DNA of 64,000 nt from Corynebacterium capitovis DSM 44611. GTDB taxonomy: Bacteria > Actinomycetota > Actinomycetes > Mycobacteriales > Mycobacteriaceae. The notes beneath the pieces were generated by a model, which was given only the letters and a program-made list of their open reading frames with translations, was not told the origin of the DNA and made no database searches. Below are positions 49,476-58,537 of this stretch, one piece after another (within the stretch, counting starts at the first letter, position 1; each line of letters starts with the position of its first letter). The stretch covers positions 1,550,001-1,614,000 of the forward strand of contig NZ_CP047117.1 of NCBI RefSeq assembly GCF_030440535.1, written 5' to 3'. The position numbers were made by a program, and so were the translations under genes.

Positions 49476-50657
49476 ATGACTGCGACACTTGCTCATTCAA
49501 CTGCGACGCCGTCCGCTCTGCGGATCGGGGAGTTCGAACTCGACTCCCCCGTCGTCCTCGCGCCCATGGCAGGGGTCACAAACATGCCGTTTCGCGTGTT
49601 GTGCCGCGAGATTGAACAACAGCTCACGGGAACGAGTTCGGGTCTTTACGTGTGCGAGATGATTACCGCGCGCGCCCTCGTCGAACGCAACGAGAAGACC
49701 CTGCATATGACGGCGTTCGCTGACGTCGAAAAGCCCCGCTCGATGCAGTTGTACACGGTCGACCCGAAGTACACCTACGAGGCAGTCCGCATGATCGTCG
49801 AGGAAGACATCGCCGACCACGTTGACATGAACTTCGGTTGCCCGGTGCCCAAAGTGACCCGCCGCGGTGGCGGCTCCGCCATCCCGTACAAGCGCCGCCT
49901 GTACGCCAACATCGTGTCCGCGGCCGTTCGCGCCGCAGAGGGCTCCGGAGTACCCATCACGGTCAAGTTCAGGGTGGGGATTGACGACGAACACCACACC
50001 CACCTCGACGCCGGCCGCATCGCCGCCAACGAGGGCGCAGCAGCCGTCGCCCTTCACTCCCGCACAGCGGACCAGCGGTATTCTGGCAGCGCGCGGTGGG
50101 ATGAAATCTCCCGCCTTGTCGACCACATGGACGGCACCGATATCCCAGTAATTGGCAACGGCGACATCTTCGCCGCCTCGGACGCCTCTGCGATGATGGA
50201 GCAAACCGGTTGCCACGGTGTCGAGGTAGGACGCGGGTGTCTCGGACGGCCGTGGCTCTTCGCCCAGATCGGCGCCAAGCTGCGCGGGGAGGACGTCCCA
50301 GCCGAACCCACCCTCGGAGATGTCGCCCGCGTTCTTTACCGTCACGCTGAGCTCCTATCGCTTCACGACGGCGAAAAGCACGCGTGTCGGGACCTGCGCA
50401 AACACACCGGCTGGTACCTGCGCGGGTTCCCCGTTGGTGGCGAGTTGCGCCGCGATCTTGCGCGGGTGGAGACCCTGTCTCAACTCCACGCGCTACTCGA
50501 GCCCCTCTTTGCGTTACATTCCCGCGCCGAGCACGCCGATGACGCCCGGGGGCGACAAGGCTCGTCGGCCAAAGTGGCGCTGCCCGATGGGTGGCTCGAC
50601 GACCCCGAAGACGACACCGTTCCAGTGGGAGCGGAAATAGACAGCAACGGCGGCTGA
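49476..50657 (+). CDS. dusB: tRNA-dihydrouridine synthase (DusB-like)
   Basis: This is a 393-residue FMN-dependent enzyme reducing uridines in the tRNA D-loop. The FMN-binding barrel starts VVLAPMAGVTNMPFR, the catalytic cysteine is in MNFGCPVPKVTRRGGGSA, and the FMN-phosphate region is PVIGNGDIF and GVEVGRGCLGRPW. The residues after about 310 form the C-terminal helical domain. TAAACT ends about 10 bases before the ATG, so the leader may be very short. It is divergent from the CoA-transferase gene; the 227-base gap holds the promoters and nothing else I recognise. Confidence 0.93.
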   Translation: MTATLAHSTATPSALRIGEFELDSPVVLAPMAGVTNMPFRVLCREIEQQLTGTSSGLYVCEMITARALVERNEKTLHMTAFADVEKPRSMQLYTVDPKYTYEAVRMIVEEDIADHVDMNFGCPVPKVTRRGGGSAIPYKRRLYANIVSAAVRAAEGSGVPITVKFRVGIDDEHHTHLDAGRIAANEGAAAVALHSRTADQRYSGSARWDEISRLVDHMDGTDIPVIGNGDIFAASDASAMMEQTGCHGVEVGRGCLGRPWLFAQIGAKLRGEDVPAEPTLGDVARVLYRHAELLSLHDGEKHACRDLRKHTGWYLRGFPVGGELRRDLARVETLSQLHALLEPLFALHSRAEHADDARGRQGSSAKVALPDGWLDDPEDDTVPVGAEIDSNGG

Positions 50658-50702
50658 CACGCCGCGGGTCGCGCCCCAACGGCGCAGACGGAGGAGAACC
50701 CC

Positions 50703-51458
50703 ATGATTGAAGACGGTAAGATCCGCCCAGTGCGTGCCGTATACCGCGAACACCTCGAGGCGTTCTCACAGGATCTGCTGAACATGTGCGACACGCTCCG
50801 CGCGGTGATGGCGAAGGCATCCTACGCGCTGCTCAACCAGTCCCTCGAAAAGGCCGAGGAGGCGCTCTCCAGCGCCGACGAGCTGGAGGAGACCCGCCAG
50901 CGGTGCGAGGACCGAAGCATGAAGCTCCTTGCGTTGGAAAGCCCCGTCGCCTCGGACCTGCGGCAGGTCGTGTCCTCGATCTACATCGTCGAGGACTTCG
51001 AGCGTATGGGGGCGCTTGCGATGCACATCGCCAACACCGCCCGGATGCGCCATCCCACCCCGGTCGTGCCCGAACCCCTAGTTAACCTCGTGCGCGAACT
51101 CGCCCGTCTCGCGGACGAAATGGGCAGCAAGACGCACGAGCTCCTCACGACCCCGGACGCCGAGGTGGCAATTCGGCTGCGCGACGATGACGATGACGTG
51201 GACGCCATCAAGAACTATCTTCTCAACGTCCTCACGCGCCAAGAATGGCCCCACAGTGCCCGCGAGGCGGTCGATCTCGCGCTGCTGTGCCGCTATTACG
51301 AGCGCTACGCGGACCACTGCGTCAACGTCGCCGCCCGCACGGTGTTCCTCATCACCGGGCTCAAGCCCGATGCGTACCTGGAAAAACAGCGAGCGGGTGA
51401 TGCCTTCGAGCTCGATGAGAGGATCGCCGCGATCGAGCGTCGTTTCGCCGGCAACTAA
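50703..51458 (+). CDS. phoU: Phosphate signalling protein PhoU
   Basis: This is a 251-residue all-helical protein of two three-helix PhoU repeats, with metal-binding EDFERMG (about residue 99) and YERYADHCVNVAARTVFL (about residue 200). PhoU links the Pst transporter to phosphate-responsive control. The ATG has GGAGGAG six bases upstream. It is transcribed toward the pst genes, which run in the opposite direction, so the two units are convergent rather than cotranscribed. Confidence 0.95.
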   Translation: MIEDGKIRPVRAVYREHLEAFSQDLLNMCDTLRAVMAKASYALLNQSLEKAEEALSSADELEETRQRCEDRSMKLLALESPVASDLRQVVSSIYIVEDFERMGALAMHIANTARMRHPTPVVPEPLVNLVRELARLADEMGSKTHELLTTPDAEVAIRLRDDDDDVDAIKNYLLNVLTRQEWPHSAREAVDLALLCRYYERYADHCVNVAARTVFLITGLKPDAYLEKQRAGDAFELDERIAAIERRFAGN

Positions 51459-51465
51459 GAGAAGC

Positions 51466-51482
51466 CCCGGCTGCGCCGGGGG
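51466..51482. terminator. Convergent hairpin after phoU
   Basis: CCCCGGC-TGC-GCCGGGG forms a 7-bp stem with a 3-base loop eight bases after the phoU stop and just next to the stop of the small opposing ORF. Confidence 0.6.
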
Positions 51483-51483
51483 T

Positions 51484-51657
51484 CTAGCTGCGACCTTTCT
51501 CTTTGTTTCGCGCGTTCACGACGGCACCGCCGCCGAAGACGGCGACGAGCACGAGCAGGGGCAGCCACCACAGCGCGTCGATATCCAGGACGAGCCCGAG
51601 TACGACGATGACAACAGCAATGATTGGCAGGGCGTAGAGGATAGTCGTAGATTTCGA
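51484..51657 (-). pseudogene. Small two-helix membrane ORF with no usable start codon
   Basis: Reading minus strand gives a 57-residue frame: SKSTTILYALPIIAVVIVV, then GLVLDIDALWW, a second helix LPLLVLVAVFGGGAVV, and the basic end NARNKEKGRS. It looks like a real hairpin membrane protein. AGGAG lies seven bases before the first codon, exactly where a start codon should be, but that codon is TCG, one base from TTG. No ATG, GTG or TTG occurs in frame until far inside the coding part. It is either a recently inactivated gene, a sequencing error, or an unusual start. It follows pstB on the same strand. Confidence 0.5.
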
Positions 51658-51689
51658 GGGGGCGCTCCTCTTAGGTCGTTGGCCCCGGT

Positions 51690-52463
51690 TTAACCGAAGC
51701 GGCCAGCGATGTAGTCCTCGGTTTCCTTCTTTTCGGGGTTCTCGAAGATGGTCGTCGTGTCATTGAACTCGACGAGGTGGCCCGGCTTGCCCGTGGCCTC
51801 CAGGGAGAAGAACGCGGTCTTGTCGGACACGCGCGCCGCCTGCTGCATGTTATGGGTCACGATCACGATGGTGTACTGGTTTTTCAGCTCGTGAATGAGA
51901 TCCTCAACGGCGAGCGTCGAAATCGGGTCCAGCGCCGAGCAGGGCTCGTCCATGAGCAGCACTTCGGGGCGCACCGCAATAGCACGAGCGATGCACAGAC
52001 GCTGCTGCTGGCCGCCCGACAGACCGCCGCCCGGCTTGTCTAGGCGGTCCTTGACTTCCTCCCAGAGGTTTGCGCCACGGAGGGATTCTTCCGCCACTTC
52101 CTTGAGTTTCTTCCTGTCGCGCTCACCGGACAGGGCCAGGCCCGCGACGACGTTGTCCTCGATGGACATGGTCGGGAACGGGTTCGCCTTCTGGAACACC
52201 ATGCCAATGGTGTTGCGGACAGACACGGGGTCGACCTTCGGGCCGTAGATGTCGTGCCCGTCGAGAAGAATTTCGCCCTTGACGGTCGCGTTGGGGATGA
52301 CCTCGTGCATGCGGTTGAGGGTGCGCAGCACGGTCGACTTACCGCAACCGGACGGGCCGATAAAGGCCGTCACGGCCTGCGCCGGGATTTTCATGTTGAC
52401 GTTCTGCACGGCGTGGAAGTCGCCGTAGTAGATATTGACGTCGTTAAGTTCGAGCTTGGACAT
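51690..52463 (-). CDS. pstB: Phosphate ABC transporter ATP-binding protein
   Basis: This 257-residue ATPase powers high-affinity phosphate import. Walker A is GPSGCGKST, the signature is LSGGQQQRL, Walker B is [11 protein letters not shown], and the switch region is [16 protein letters not shown], the wording typical of PstB. It is the last gene of pstSCAB; 45 bases separate it from pstA, and its own start has no strong internal overlap. Confidence 0.97.
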   Translation of the reverse strand: MSKLELNDVNIYYGDFHAVQNVNMKIPAQAVTAFIGPSGCGKSTVLRTLNRMHEVIPNATVKGEILLDGHDIYGPKVDPVSVRNTIGMVFQKANPFPTMSIEDNVVAGLALSGERDRKKLKEVAEESLRGANLWEEVKDRLDKPGGGLSGGQQQRLCIARAIAVRPEVLLMDEPCSALDPISTLAVEDLIHELKNQYTIVIVTHNMQQAARVSDKTAFFSLEATGKPGHLVEFNDTTTIFENPEKKETEDYIAGRFG

Positions 52464-52508
52464 CGGTTGTACTCCTCTGACGTTTGAGCGGGGGTGGGCG
52501 GTGTCGTT

Positions 52509-53477
52509 TTACTTCTTCACGGAGAACCGCGAAGCGACGAGGCGCGCCAGCAGGTTCAGAGTGATGACCAGAATGACCAGGGTCAGCGCGGCTCCCCATA
52601 GGCGGTCGAGGGCCGGGCCGGAGGCTCCGGTCTTCCACATGTCCAGCATGAACAGGGGCAGGGAGGACTGCGGCTGGCCGAACATACTCAGCCAATTCAG
52701 GGCCGGGGTGGAACCGACCAGGATCAGCACCGGCGCCGACTCGCCCATCACGCGTGCGACCGCGAGCATGACGCCCGTGACGATACCCGAAAGGGCCGTG
52801 GGCAAGACGATACGAGCGATCGTCTTCCACTTGGGCACACCCAGTGCGTAGGAGGCTTCACGCAGGTCCATCGGCACGACGCGCAGCATCTCCTCGGTGT
52901 TGCGCACCACGATGGGAACCATGAGCAAGATGAGCGCGAGGGATACGGCAAAACCCGAACGCTGCTGACCCAAGATGGTGATCCACAGCGCGTAGATGAA
53001 CAGCGCGGCAACAATGGAGGGAACACCGGACAAGATGTCCACCATGAAGGTGGTGACCTTGCCGAGGCGGTTGCCGTTGGAGTATTCCACCAGGTAAATG
53101 GCGGTGAAAATTCCGATCGGGATGGAGATGAGGGATGCGACGAGGGTTTGCATCAGGGTGCCGGCAATGGCGTGAGCCGCGCCGCCGCCCTCTCCGCGCG
53201 CGCGGACGCCGACCATGTCGGAGGTCCACCAGTTCGGATCCAGGACGGCGCTCCAACCCCGCCCGATAACGGTGAAGAGAAGCCAGAGCAGCGGGATGAG
53301 GGCGATCAGCATGCACACCCACATCAAGACCCCCATAACCGAGTTGGTTGTCTTGCGGCTGCTGGAGATATGGGTGAACGGGCTGTTGTCACCCGTTTCG
53401 GCGGGCCGGTCCACGGCGGACGAGGCTGATGAAGCGGTCGTGGTCGTGGCGTCGCCGTTGGGAACTGCGGTACTCAT
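52509..53477 (-). CDS. pstA: Phosphate ABC transporter permease PstA
   Basis: This 322-residue inner-membrane permease has six helices. It contains the ABC permease coupling motif in the stretch LREASYALGVPKWKTIARIVLPTALSG (residues around 240-265), the EAA-type loop. A Ser/Thr/Ala-rich hydrophilic N-terminus of about 45 residues precedes the first helix. It pairs with PstC to form the channel and lies 16 bases after pstC. Confidence 0.95.
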   Translation of the reverse strand: MSTAVPNGDATTTTASSASSAVDRPAETGDNSPFTHISSSRKTTNSVMGVLMWVCMLIALIPLLWLLFTVIGRGWSAVLDPNWWTSDMVGVRARGEGGGAAHAIAGTLMQTLVASLISIPIGIFTAIYLVEYSNGNRLGKVTTFMVDILSGVPSIVAALFIYALWITILGQQRSGFAVSLALILLMVPIVVRNTEEMLRVVPMDLREASYALGVPKWKTIARIVLPTALSGIVTGVMLAVARVMGESAPVLILVGSTPALNWLSMFGQPQSSLPLFMLDMWKTGASGPALDRLWGAALTLVILVITLNLLARLVASRFSVKK

Positions 53478-53493
53478 AATGTGCGCTCCTCCC

Positions 53494-54594
53494 CTACTTC
53501 TTGTTGACGATCGCCCGGGCGATCGAGTTGACGATAAAGGTCAGGATGAACAGCACGAGGCCCGCGGCGATATAGGCACCCGCGCTGGTCGGGTTGTTGA
53601 ACTCCGCGGAGGCGTTCGCGATGGCGGTCGCAAATGTGGAGCCGCCGTCGAAAAGCGAGGCACGGAAATTCGGCGCCGGGGAAATGACCATGAACAGCGC
53701 CATCGTCTCACCGAGGGCACGGCCGAGGCCCAGCATGGAACCGGCGATGTAGCCGGAGAGGCCGAAGGGGATCACCGTCATCCGGATCACTTCCCAGCGC
53801 GTGGCGCCGAGAGCCAGGGCGGACTCGATCTGCCCGACCGGGGTTTGCACGAAGATCTCTCGCGCGGTCGCCGCGATGACGGGCAGGATCATGATGGCCA
53901 AGACGATGCCGCCGGTGAGCATGTTGCGACCCGTCGCGAAGGACGGGGAGTTTTGGTAGTGGGCGAACAGGAAGAAACCGTTGCCCCACGAATTCACCCA
54001 CTCATAGAACTTGCCCAGGAACGGGCCGAGGATCTGCGCGCCCCAGAGCCCGTAAACGATCGACGGGACTGCCGCGAGCAGGTCGACGAGAGTACCCAGC
54101 GGGCGGACGAGCTGCTTCGGCGCGTAGTTGGAGAGGAAAAGTGCAATGCCGAGGGCAACCGGCATTGCGAGGAGAAGCGCGATGAGGGAGACCGTCAACG
54201 TCACGAAGAAGAGGTTCGGGATGCCGAACTTCATCGCCTCGAGGTTCGCGGTCTGCCACTGGCCCGTGTACGTGAAGAAGCCGAGAATCCCGCCGTCATT
54301 GCGCACGAGGGGAGGAGTGGCCTGAATCAAAAGGAACAGGCCGATTGCCGCAATGAGAACGGTGATGAGCGTCGCGGAGGCGGTGGAAAAAAACTCGAAG
54401 ACGCGGTCCCCAGGGCGCTTGACCCCCGTTGCCCCGGATGCCGAACCGGCTGTTCCGGGCTGGTCCCCGTGGGGCAGCGTCGGGGTGAGCACGGGAGTTC
54501 CGGTGGACGCACCGGTCTCAATCGGATTGGGGGAGGACACGTCATGCGGGGCCCGATGGGCCCCTTCGGCGCCCGGCGTTTGGTTATGAGCCAT
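53494..54594 (-). CDS. pstC: Phosphate ABC transporter permease PstC
   Basis: This 366-residue inner-membrane permease has a hydrophilic Pro/Gly/Thr-rich N-terminus of about 60 residues, then six helices. The EAA-type loop is in ESALALGATRWEVIRMTVIPFGLSG (residues around 265-290). ATG at MAHNQTPG is favoured over a GTG two codons earlier, because AAAGGA lies nine bases before it. The gap before it, after pstS, carries two strong hairpins that may reduce read-through. Confidence 0.95.
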   Translation of the reverse strand: MAHNQTPGAEGAHRAPHDVSSPNPIETGASTGTPVLTPTLPHGDQPGTAGSASGATGVKRPGDRVFEFFSTASATLITVLIAAIGLFLLIQATPPLVRNDGGILGFFTYTGQWQTANLEAMKFGIPNLFFVTLTVSLIALLLAMPVALGIALFLSNYAPKQLVRPLGTLVDLLAAVPSIVYGLWGAQILGPFLGKFYEWVNSWGNGFFLFAHYQNSPSFATGRNMLTGGIVLAIMILPVIAATAREIFVQTPVGQIESALALGATRWEVIRMTVIPFGLSGYIAGSMLGLGRALGETMALFMVISPAPNFRASLFDGGSTFATAIANASAEFNNPTSAGAYIAAGLVLFILTFIVNSIARAIVNKK

Positions 54595-54692
54595 GTTCAC
54601 TAGTCCTTTTGGTGACGTGGACGGAAGCGGGGGCGATGCCCGCCATTACTGCTGGTGAACGATGGAGCCCACCGGAACTCACCAGTACATGG

Positions 54693-54749
54693 GATTGCCC
54701 CCCAATGCAGCAGCTATTCGGGGGGCAATCGATTCCGCGCTACGCGGAA
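54693..54749 (-). other. Tandem hairpins between pstS and pstC
   Basis: The first hairpin is an 11-bp perfect stem (GATTGCCCCCC 54693-54703 with GGGGGGCAATC 54720-54730). The second is TTCCGCG-CTA-CGCGGAA at 54733-54749. Neither has a T-run. Such elements often protect or partly terminate the abundant pstS message, raising PstS above PstCAB. Confidence 0.75.
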
Positions 54750-54760
54750 CGGGAATTCAC

Positions 54761-55885
54761 TTAGCTAATCGCCTTAATAGCTTCACGCAGGCGATCGGCG
54801 TGTGCACCGGTCACGGGGATAAAGCCCGCGTCCTCGAGCTCGCTGTCCTGGGAGTCCAGAGCCACTGTGAGGAAGTCCTTCACCATGTTGCGGGTGGTCT
54901 CGTCGTAGCCCTTGGAGCAGACAATTTCGTAAGTGGTCAGCACCAGCGGGTAGGTGTTAGCGGCGTCGTTGGCGAAGAGAGCCGCGGAGTCGACGACCAT
55001 GTTGTGGCCCTCGGTCTTGAAGGTCATGCCGTTGATGGCGTTACCGACAGTGTCGGCGTTGAGCTCGACCGGGCCGTTGCCGAAGTCGATCTTCGCCTTG
55101 TGCTCGGCGAAGCCCGCCTCGACGTAGGTGATGGCGCCCGGGGTGGAGTTGACCTGCTCAGAGACACCGGTGGAACCGTTGGCGCCCGCACCGACAGCGC
55201 TGGGGAACGCCTTGCCGGAGCCCTCCCACTTGCCGTCGGAGGCGGCGGCGAGGAACTTCTGGAAGTTATCGGAGGTGCCGGACTCGTCCGAGCGGTAGAT
55301 CACGGAGATGTCCTCGTCCGGCAGGCTCACGCCCGGGTTGGCGGCGGCGATGGCCGGATCATTCCACTTCTTGATCTTGCCCTGGAAGATCTCGACCACG
55401 TTGTCCACGGTCAGGTTCAGGTTGTCCACACCGTCGAGGTTGTAGGCGATGGCGACCGGACCGATCACGAAGGGGAGGTTCCATGCCTCGTTGCCACCGC
55501 AGCGAGCGGCAGCCTGGGTGGCCTCTTCGTCCTTCAGCGCAGAGTCGGAACCAGCGAACGCAGCCTGGTTGGCAATGAAGTTCTTAACGCCGTTGCCCGA
55601 ACCGGTGGCGTTGTAGGCCAGGTTGGCACCCGGAACCTCCTCGGAGTACCGGGAGGCGAAGTAGTCCATCGCGTTCTGCTGGGAGGTTGCGCCTTCGGCG
55701 ACCAGCTGGCCGGTCTGGCCGGTCAGCTCGGAGGAGCTGGCGCTGCTGGAGGAACCGGTGCTCTTGGACGCGGAGGAGCTGGACGAGGAGGAGCCGTCCT
55801 CCGACCCGCCGCAGGCGGCCAGGGTGGCGGAGGAAACAGCCACGATGCCGAGGGCGACAGCGGTGCGCTTAAAGTTGCGAATCAC
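54761..55885 (-). CDS. pstS: Phosphate-binding lipoprotein PstS
   Basis: This is a 374-residue extracytoplasmic phosphate-binding protein. The GTG start lies six bases after GGAAAGG. The leader ends at the lipobox LAAC (Cys25), followed by a Ser-rich linker. The mature protein shows the PstS signature: AEGATSQQNAMDYF, GSGNGVKNF, RSDESGTSDNF (phosphate-binding loop), and ANTYPLVLTTYEIVCSKG near the end. The longer upstream open frame lies in the promoter region and is not used. It is first in the pstSCAB operon. Confidence 0.97.
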   Translation of the reverse strand: MIRNFKRTAVALGIVAVSSATLAACGGSEDGSSSSSSSASKSTGSSSSASSSELTGQTGQLVAEGATSQQNAMDYFASRYSEEVPGANLAYNATGSGNGVKNFIANQAAFAGSDSALKDEEATQAAARCGGNEAWNLPFVIGPVAIAYNLDGVDNLNLTVDNVVEIFQGKIKKWNDPAIAAANPGVSLPDEDISVIYRSDESGTSDNFQKFLAAASDGKWEGSGKAFPSAVGAGANGSTGVSEQVNSTPGAITYVEAGFAEHKAKIDFGNGPVELNADTVGNAINGMTFKTEGHNMVVDSAALFANDAANTYPLVLTTYEIVCSKGYDETTRNMVKDFLTVALDSQDSELEDAGFIPVTGAHADRLREAIKAIS

Positions 55886-56044
55886 GGGATACCTTTCCGG
55901 TGTGAATTCAGATGGTCCGAGTAACGGCGGCCAGCGTGGCCGGCGCGTGGCTACAGAAAGCACACGACAGGCACAGATGTTCGCTTGTCCGATTACTCAC
56001 ACCGCAAAGGTACGGCCTGGGGGTAAACCCGCGGTTGTAGTTTT

Positions 56045-56061
56045 GGTAAACAATCGGTGAA
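56045..56061 (-). promoter_or_regulatory. Candidate phosphate-response (PhoR) box upstream of pstS
   Basis: On the minus strand TTCACC-N5-TTTACC gives two similar hexamers with an 11-base period, the spacing used by response-regulator direct repeats. It lies about 160-175 bases before the pstS start. A further TTTACC copy follows downstream, with less regular spacing. Confidence 0.4.
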
Positions 56062-56097
56062 TTTTAATTCTTCGCTGCGAGTGTCCTGCTAGTTACC

Positions 56098-56967
56098 TCA
56101 TCGGGCGTATACAACGTGCTGTTCCCGCACGCGAAACCCCATCTCCGTGTAGCGGCGGACGGCCGGCGCGTTATCCGCTTCGACGTAGAGAATGACTTGG
56201 CACGACGCGGCGTCGACAAGATGCTTCAGCCCAAGGCTGAGCAGCGGCGCGCCCAGACCCTTGCCCCGGTAGGCGGTCGCTAAGCCAATGACATACACCT
56301 CGCCGACGTCGCCCGGGTGACGCTTCGTCCAGTGGAAGCCCGCAAGCTGGTCGCCGTCATAGAGAAACCACACCCCGGACGGGTCGAACCAGTCGGTGTC
56401 CATTCCCTGGTGAAGCCGCGCCACATCCCACCCTCCTTGTTCGGGGTGCCAGGAAAAGGCCTCGTTATTCGCAGTCAGCCACGCCCGTTCGGTGTTCTGG
56501 GTGCCGAAACGCTCGACGGCCTGCGGGTAATTCAGGGCCTCAAAACCAGAGGGGATGGCGGGGTTAGCGGCCGCGTCGAGAGTTGTCCCCTCGATTCCCA
56601 TGACGAGGAGCTCGCGCGTGCTTGCTAGGCCGAGGCTCTCCGCCAGCGCCTGTGCTGCGGGGAGATTCCCATGCGCCCACAGCTGTGCCTTTGGCACGCG
56701 CGCCAAAACGGCCTCGGCGAGAGCTCGCCCATGGCCCCGGCGTCGAGTGTTCGGGTGAACAGCGATCTCCGCCGAACCGTCAGGAGCCAGCGCGGCGATG
56801 CCAACAAGCTTCCCCCCTTCCTCGCGCACGTCGTGGACGTGGCCTAGCGCGGGCTCGCGCACGCCGCGCAGGAAAGCCTCGGAAAAGGGGGCGACCTTAT
56901 CGTTGCGCTCGGTGGCGTCGAGAAGCTGCATTGCACTTTCGGCATCTAGGTGATCGGTGATAGTCAT
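56098..56967 (-). CDS. mshD: Mycothiol synthase
   Basis: This 289-residue protein has two tandem GNAT domains and catalyses the last step of mycothiol synthesis, acetylation of Cys-GlcN-Ins. The N-terminal domain has the acetyl-CoA loop in VHPNTRRRGHGRALAEAVL, the C-terminal domain in GLATAYRGKGLGAPLLSLGL, and the end VEADNAPAVRRYTEMGFR is diagnostic. It is divergent from the next gene with only 34 bases between starts. With mycoredoxin at 10 kb, it shows the cell uses mycothiol. Confidence 0.96.
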   Translation of the reverse strand: MTITDHLDAESAMQLLDATERNDKVAPFSEAFLRGVREPALGHVHDVREEGGKLVGIAALAPDGSAEIAVHPNTRRRGHGRALAEAVLARVPKAQLWAHGNLPAAQALAESLGLASTRELLVMGIEGTTLDAAANPAIPSGFEALNYPQAVERFGTQNTERAWLTANNEAFSWHPEQGGWDVARLHQGMDTDWFDPSGVWFLYDGDQLAGFHWTKRHPGDVGEVYVIGLATAYRGKGLGAPLLSLGLKHLVDAASCQVILYVEADNAPAVRRYTEMGFRVREQHVVYAR

Positions 56968-57001
56968 AGGCTCAGGTTACGGTACAAATGGAGCGGTGAA
57001 C

Positions 57002-57832
57002 ATGACCTTGGGCCACCACGGGGGCCACCACGGGGGCCACTACGGGGGCCGTCGCGGTGGCCGGTGGAGAGACCGACCGGGCAAAGCACTCACCGTGACA
57101 ACCGCGGTAGTTCTCGGCGTCTTAATCGCCCTCCTCCTGGCCGACACGGTGCTGGCCTCACGAATCGAGGGCAAGATCTCCCGCAGCGCGTACGTGGGAG
57201 ACGCGCTGGCGTACCCGCCAGACGCTTACGTGGCGGGGTTCCCCTTCAGCCTCGCCCTGCTGACGGGAACTGTGCCGCGCGTCAGCGTGTCCACCCTCGA
57301 CGCGCCCGTTGAAGGCCTTGGTGTCGTCAACGCAACCGCCGAGGCATTCGAGATTTCCACGACGCCAGCCCATATCCTGCGCGCCGATTTCACCGGTGAT
57401 GAGGCCCTCGCGGTGCGACGCACCATCCGGCTCGACGGGGTCGCCTTTGGCGAGCTTCTTGGTATGACGGACTTAGACATCTCGAACCCGTACGACATCT
57501 CGCCCGCCGGCGGACCTGCCAGCGAAGCCCACCTGACCGGCACGGTCCCAGGTACGAGCGCGCCGTCGACAGTTGTGGTCACGCTTAGGATGGAGGGCCC
57601 CACCTTCGTGATGAAGCCCAGCATTCTTCTCGACGCCCCCGCGGGCGCAGAGGACGCCGTCCTGTCCGCCTTCACACTCGAGCGCGACACACGCGACCTC
57701 CCCTTAGGCGGCCCCGCGGGGCTCGTTCAAGTTTCCGGGGGATCGATTGAATTCTCCCGGGACCGGATCAATGTCACGCTGGGTGCGGACGACCTCACTC
57801 CCCTCGCTCCCGTCACCGCCACGCAGGGCTGA
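57002..57832 (+). CDS. DUF2993/LmeA-like membrane-anchored protein
   Basis: This is a 276-residue protein with a His/Gly-rich N-terminus (GHHGGHHGGHYGGRRGG), one membrane helix (VTTAVVLGVLIALLLADTVL), and an extracytoplasmic domain. That domain has the DUF2993 character: ARIEGKIS-type start (SRIEGKISR), Pro-rich D-AYVAGFPF, repeated hydrophobic strands and a late DD/L motif. The family includes LmeA of mycobacteria, a phospholipid-binding factor for lipoglycan synthesis. I use ATG at MTLGHH because GGAG lies nine bases before it. Confidence 0.75.
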   Translation: MTLGHHGGHHGGHYGGRRGGRWRDRPGKALTVTTAVVLGVLIALLLADTVLASRIEGKISRSAYVGDALAYPPDAYVAGFPFSLALLTGTVPRVSVSTLDAPVEGLGVVNATAEAFEISTTPAHILRADFTGDEALAVRRTIRLDGVAFGELLGMTDLDISNPYDISPAGGPASEAHLTGTVPGTSAPSTVVVTLRMEGPTFVMKPSILLDAPAGAEDAVLSAFTLERDTRDLPLGGPAGLVQVSGGSIEFSRDRINVTLGADDLTPLAPVTATQG

Positions 57833-57855
57833 TTCAGGCGCGTGCTCGGCGCCGG

Positions 57856-57861
57856 TAGTCT
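57856..57861 (+). promoter_or_regulatory. -10 box placing the nitrobindin transcript start at its ATG
   Basis: TAGTCT ends eight bases before the ATG and no ribosome-binding sequence is present. This indicates a leaderless message. Confidence 0.5.
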
Positions 57862-57868
57862 GGCCCTC

Positions 57869-58537
57869 ATGAACGACTCAACTGACATTCCCGCCCCTGG
57901 AACCCCGGCCGAACCGACACCGAATCTGGACGGGAACGCAGCCGTTGCGCGCGCCGCTGAGCAGGCGAAAAATACCGCGCACCGCAATATTCCTGGCCTC
58001 GGATTTGAGGAATTTCCGCTCGAAGACGACACCGCGAACCTCCGGCACGGGCCCTCGCTTCACGACGGCCTTCTGGCTCTCCTCCCCCTCGTCGGCGTGT
58101 GGTCCGGCACGGGGCAGGCGAACGATGTCGATGGCGAATGGGCGTTTGGTCAGCAGCTAATCTTCTCCCACGACGGGGAAAACTACCTGCGCGTCGAATC
58201 CCGCACGTGGCGCATCGACACGGATGGCAACCCCACCGGTGCCGACCAACGGGAGGTGGGCTTTTGGCGGATCTCTCCGAAGGACGAAATCGAGGTGACG
58301 CTTACTAACTCGCGGGGGTTGGTAGAAATCCTCTACGGCGAACCTCTCAGCGAGCGCGCCTGGCAGTTGGAGAGCGCTTCCACCATCGCCACAGCCGCCG
58401 GCCCTGAGCGCCACGGCCCCGGCAAGCGCCTCTACGGCCTCATGCCGAACAACAACCTGGGCTGGGTGGACGAGCGAGTGGTAGACGGCGCCCTCGTACC
58501 GTACATGTCCGCCGAGCTCACCCGCGTAGCGGGCTAG
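57869..58537 (+). CDS. Nitrobindin/FABP-like heme-binding protein
   Basis: This is a 222-residue beta-barrel protein of the nitrobindin (DUF1794) family, whose members bind heme and act on nitric oxide or peroxynitrite. The motif GVWSGTGQ at about residue 78 is the family hallmark (GxWxGxG), and a C-terminal histidine-containing segment (GPERHGPGKRLYG) may supply the heme ligand. It starts at an ATG with no ribosome-binding site, close behind a -10 box. It overlaps the convergent PabC-like gene by four bases. Confidence 0.85.
   Translation: MNDSTDIPAPGTPAEPTPNLDGNAAVARAAEQAKNTAHRNIPGLGFEEFPLEDDTANLRHGPSLHDGLLALLPLVGVWSGTGQANDVDGEWAFGQQLIFSHDGENYLRVESRTWRIDTDGNPTGADQREVGFWRISPKDEIEVTLTNSRGLVEILYGEPLSERAWQLESASTIATAAGPERHGPGKRLYGLMPNNNLGWVDERVVDGALVPYMSAELTRVAG

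Noticed and set aside
53215-55924. Long plus-strand frames of 462 and 420 residues opposite pstC, pstA and pstS
   Set aside because: They are antisense shadows of high-GC coding sequence; the minus-strand frames have clear Pst motifs.
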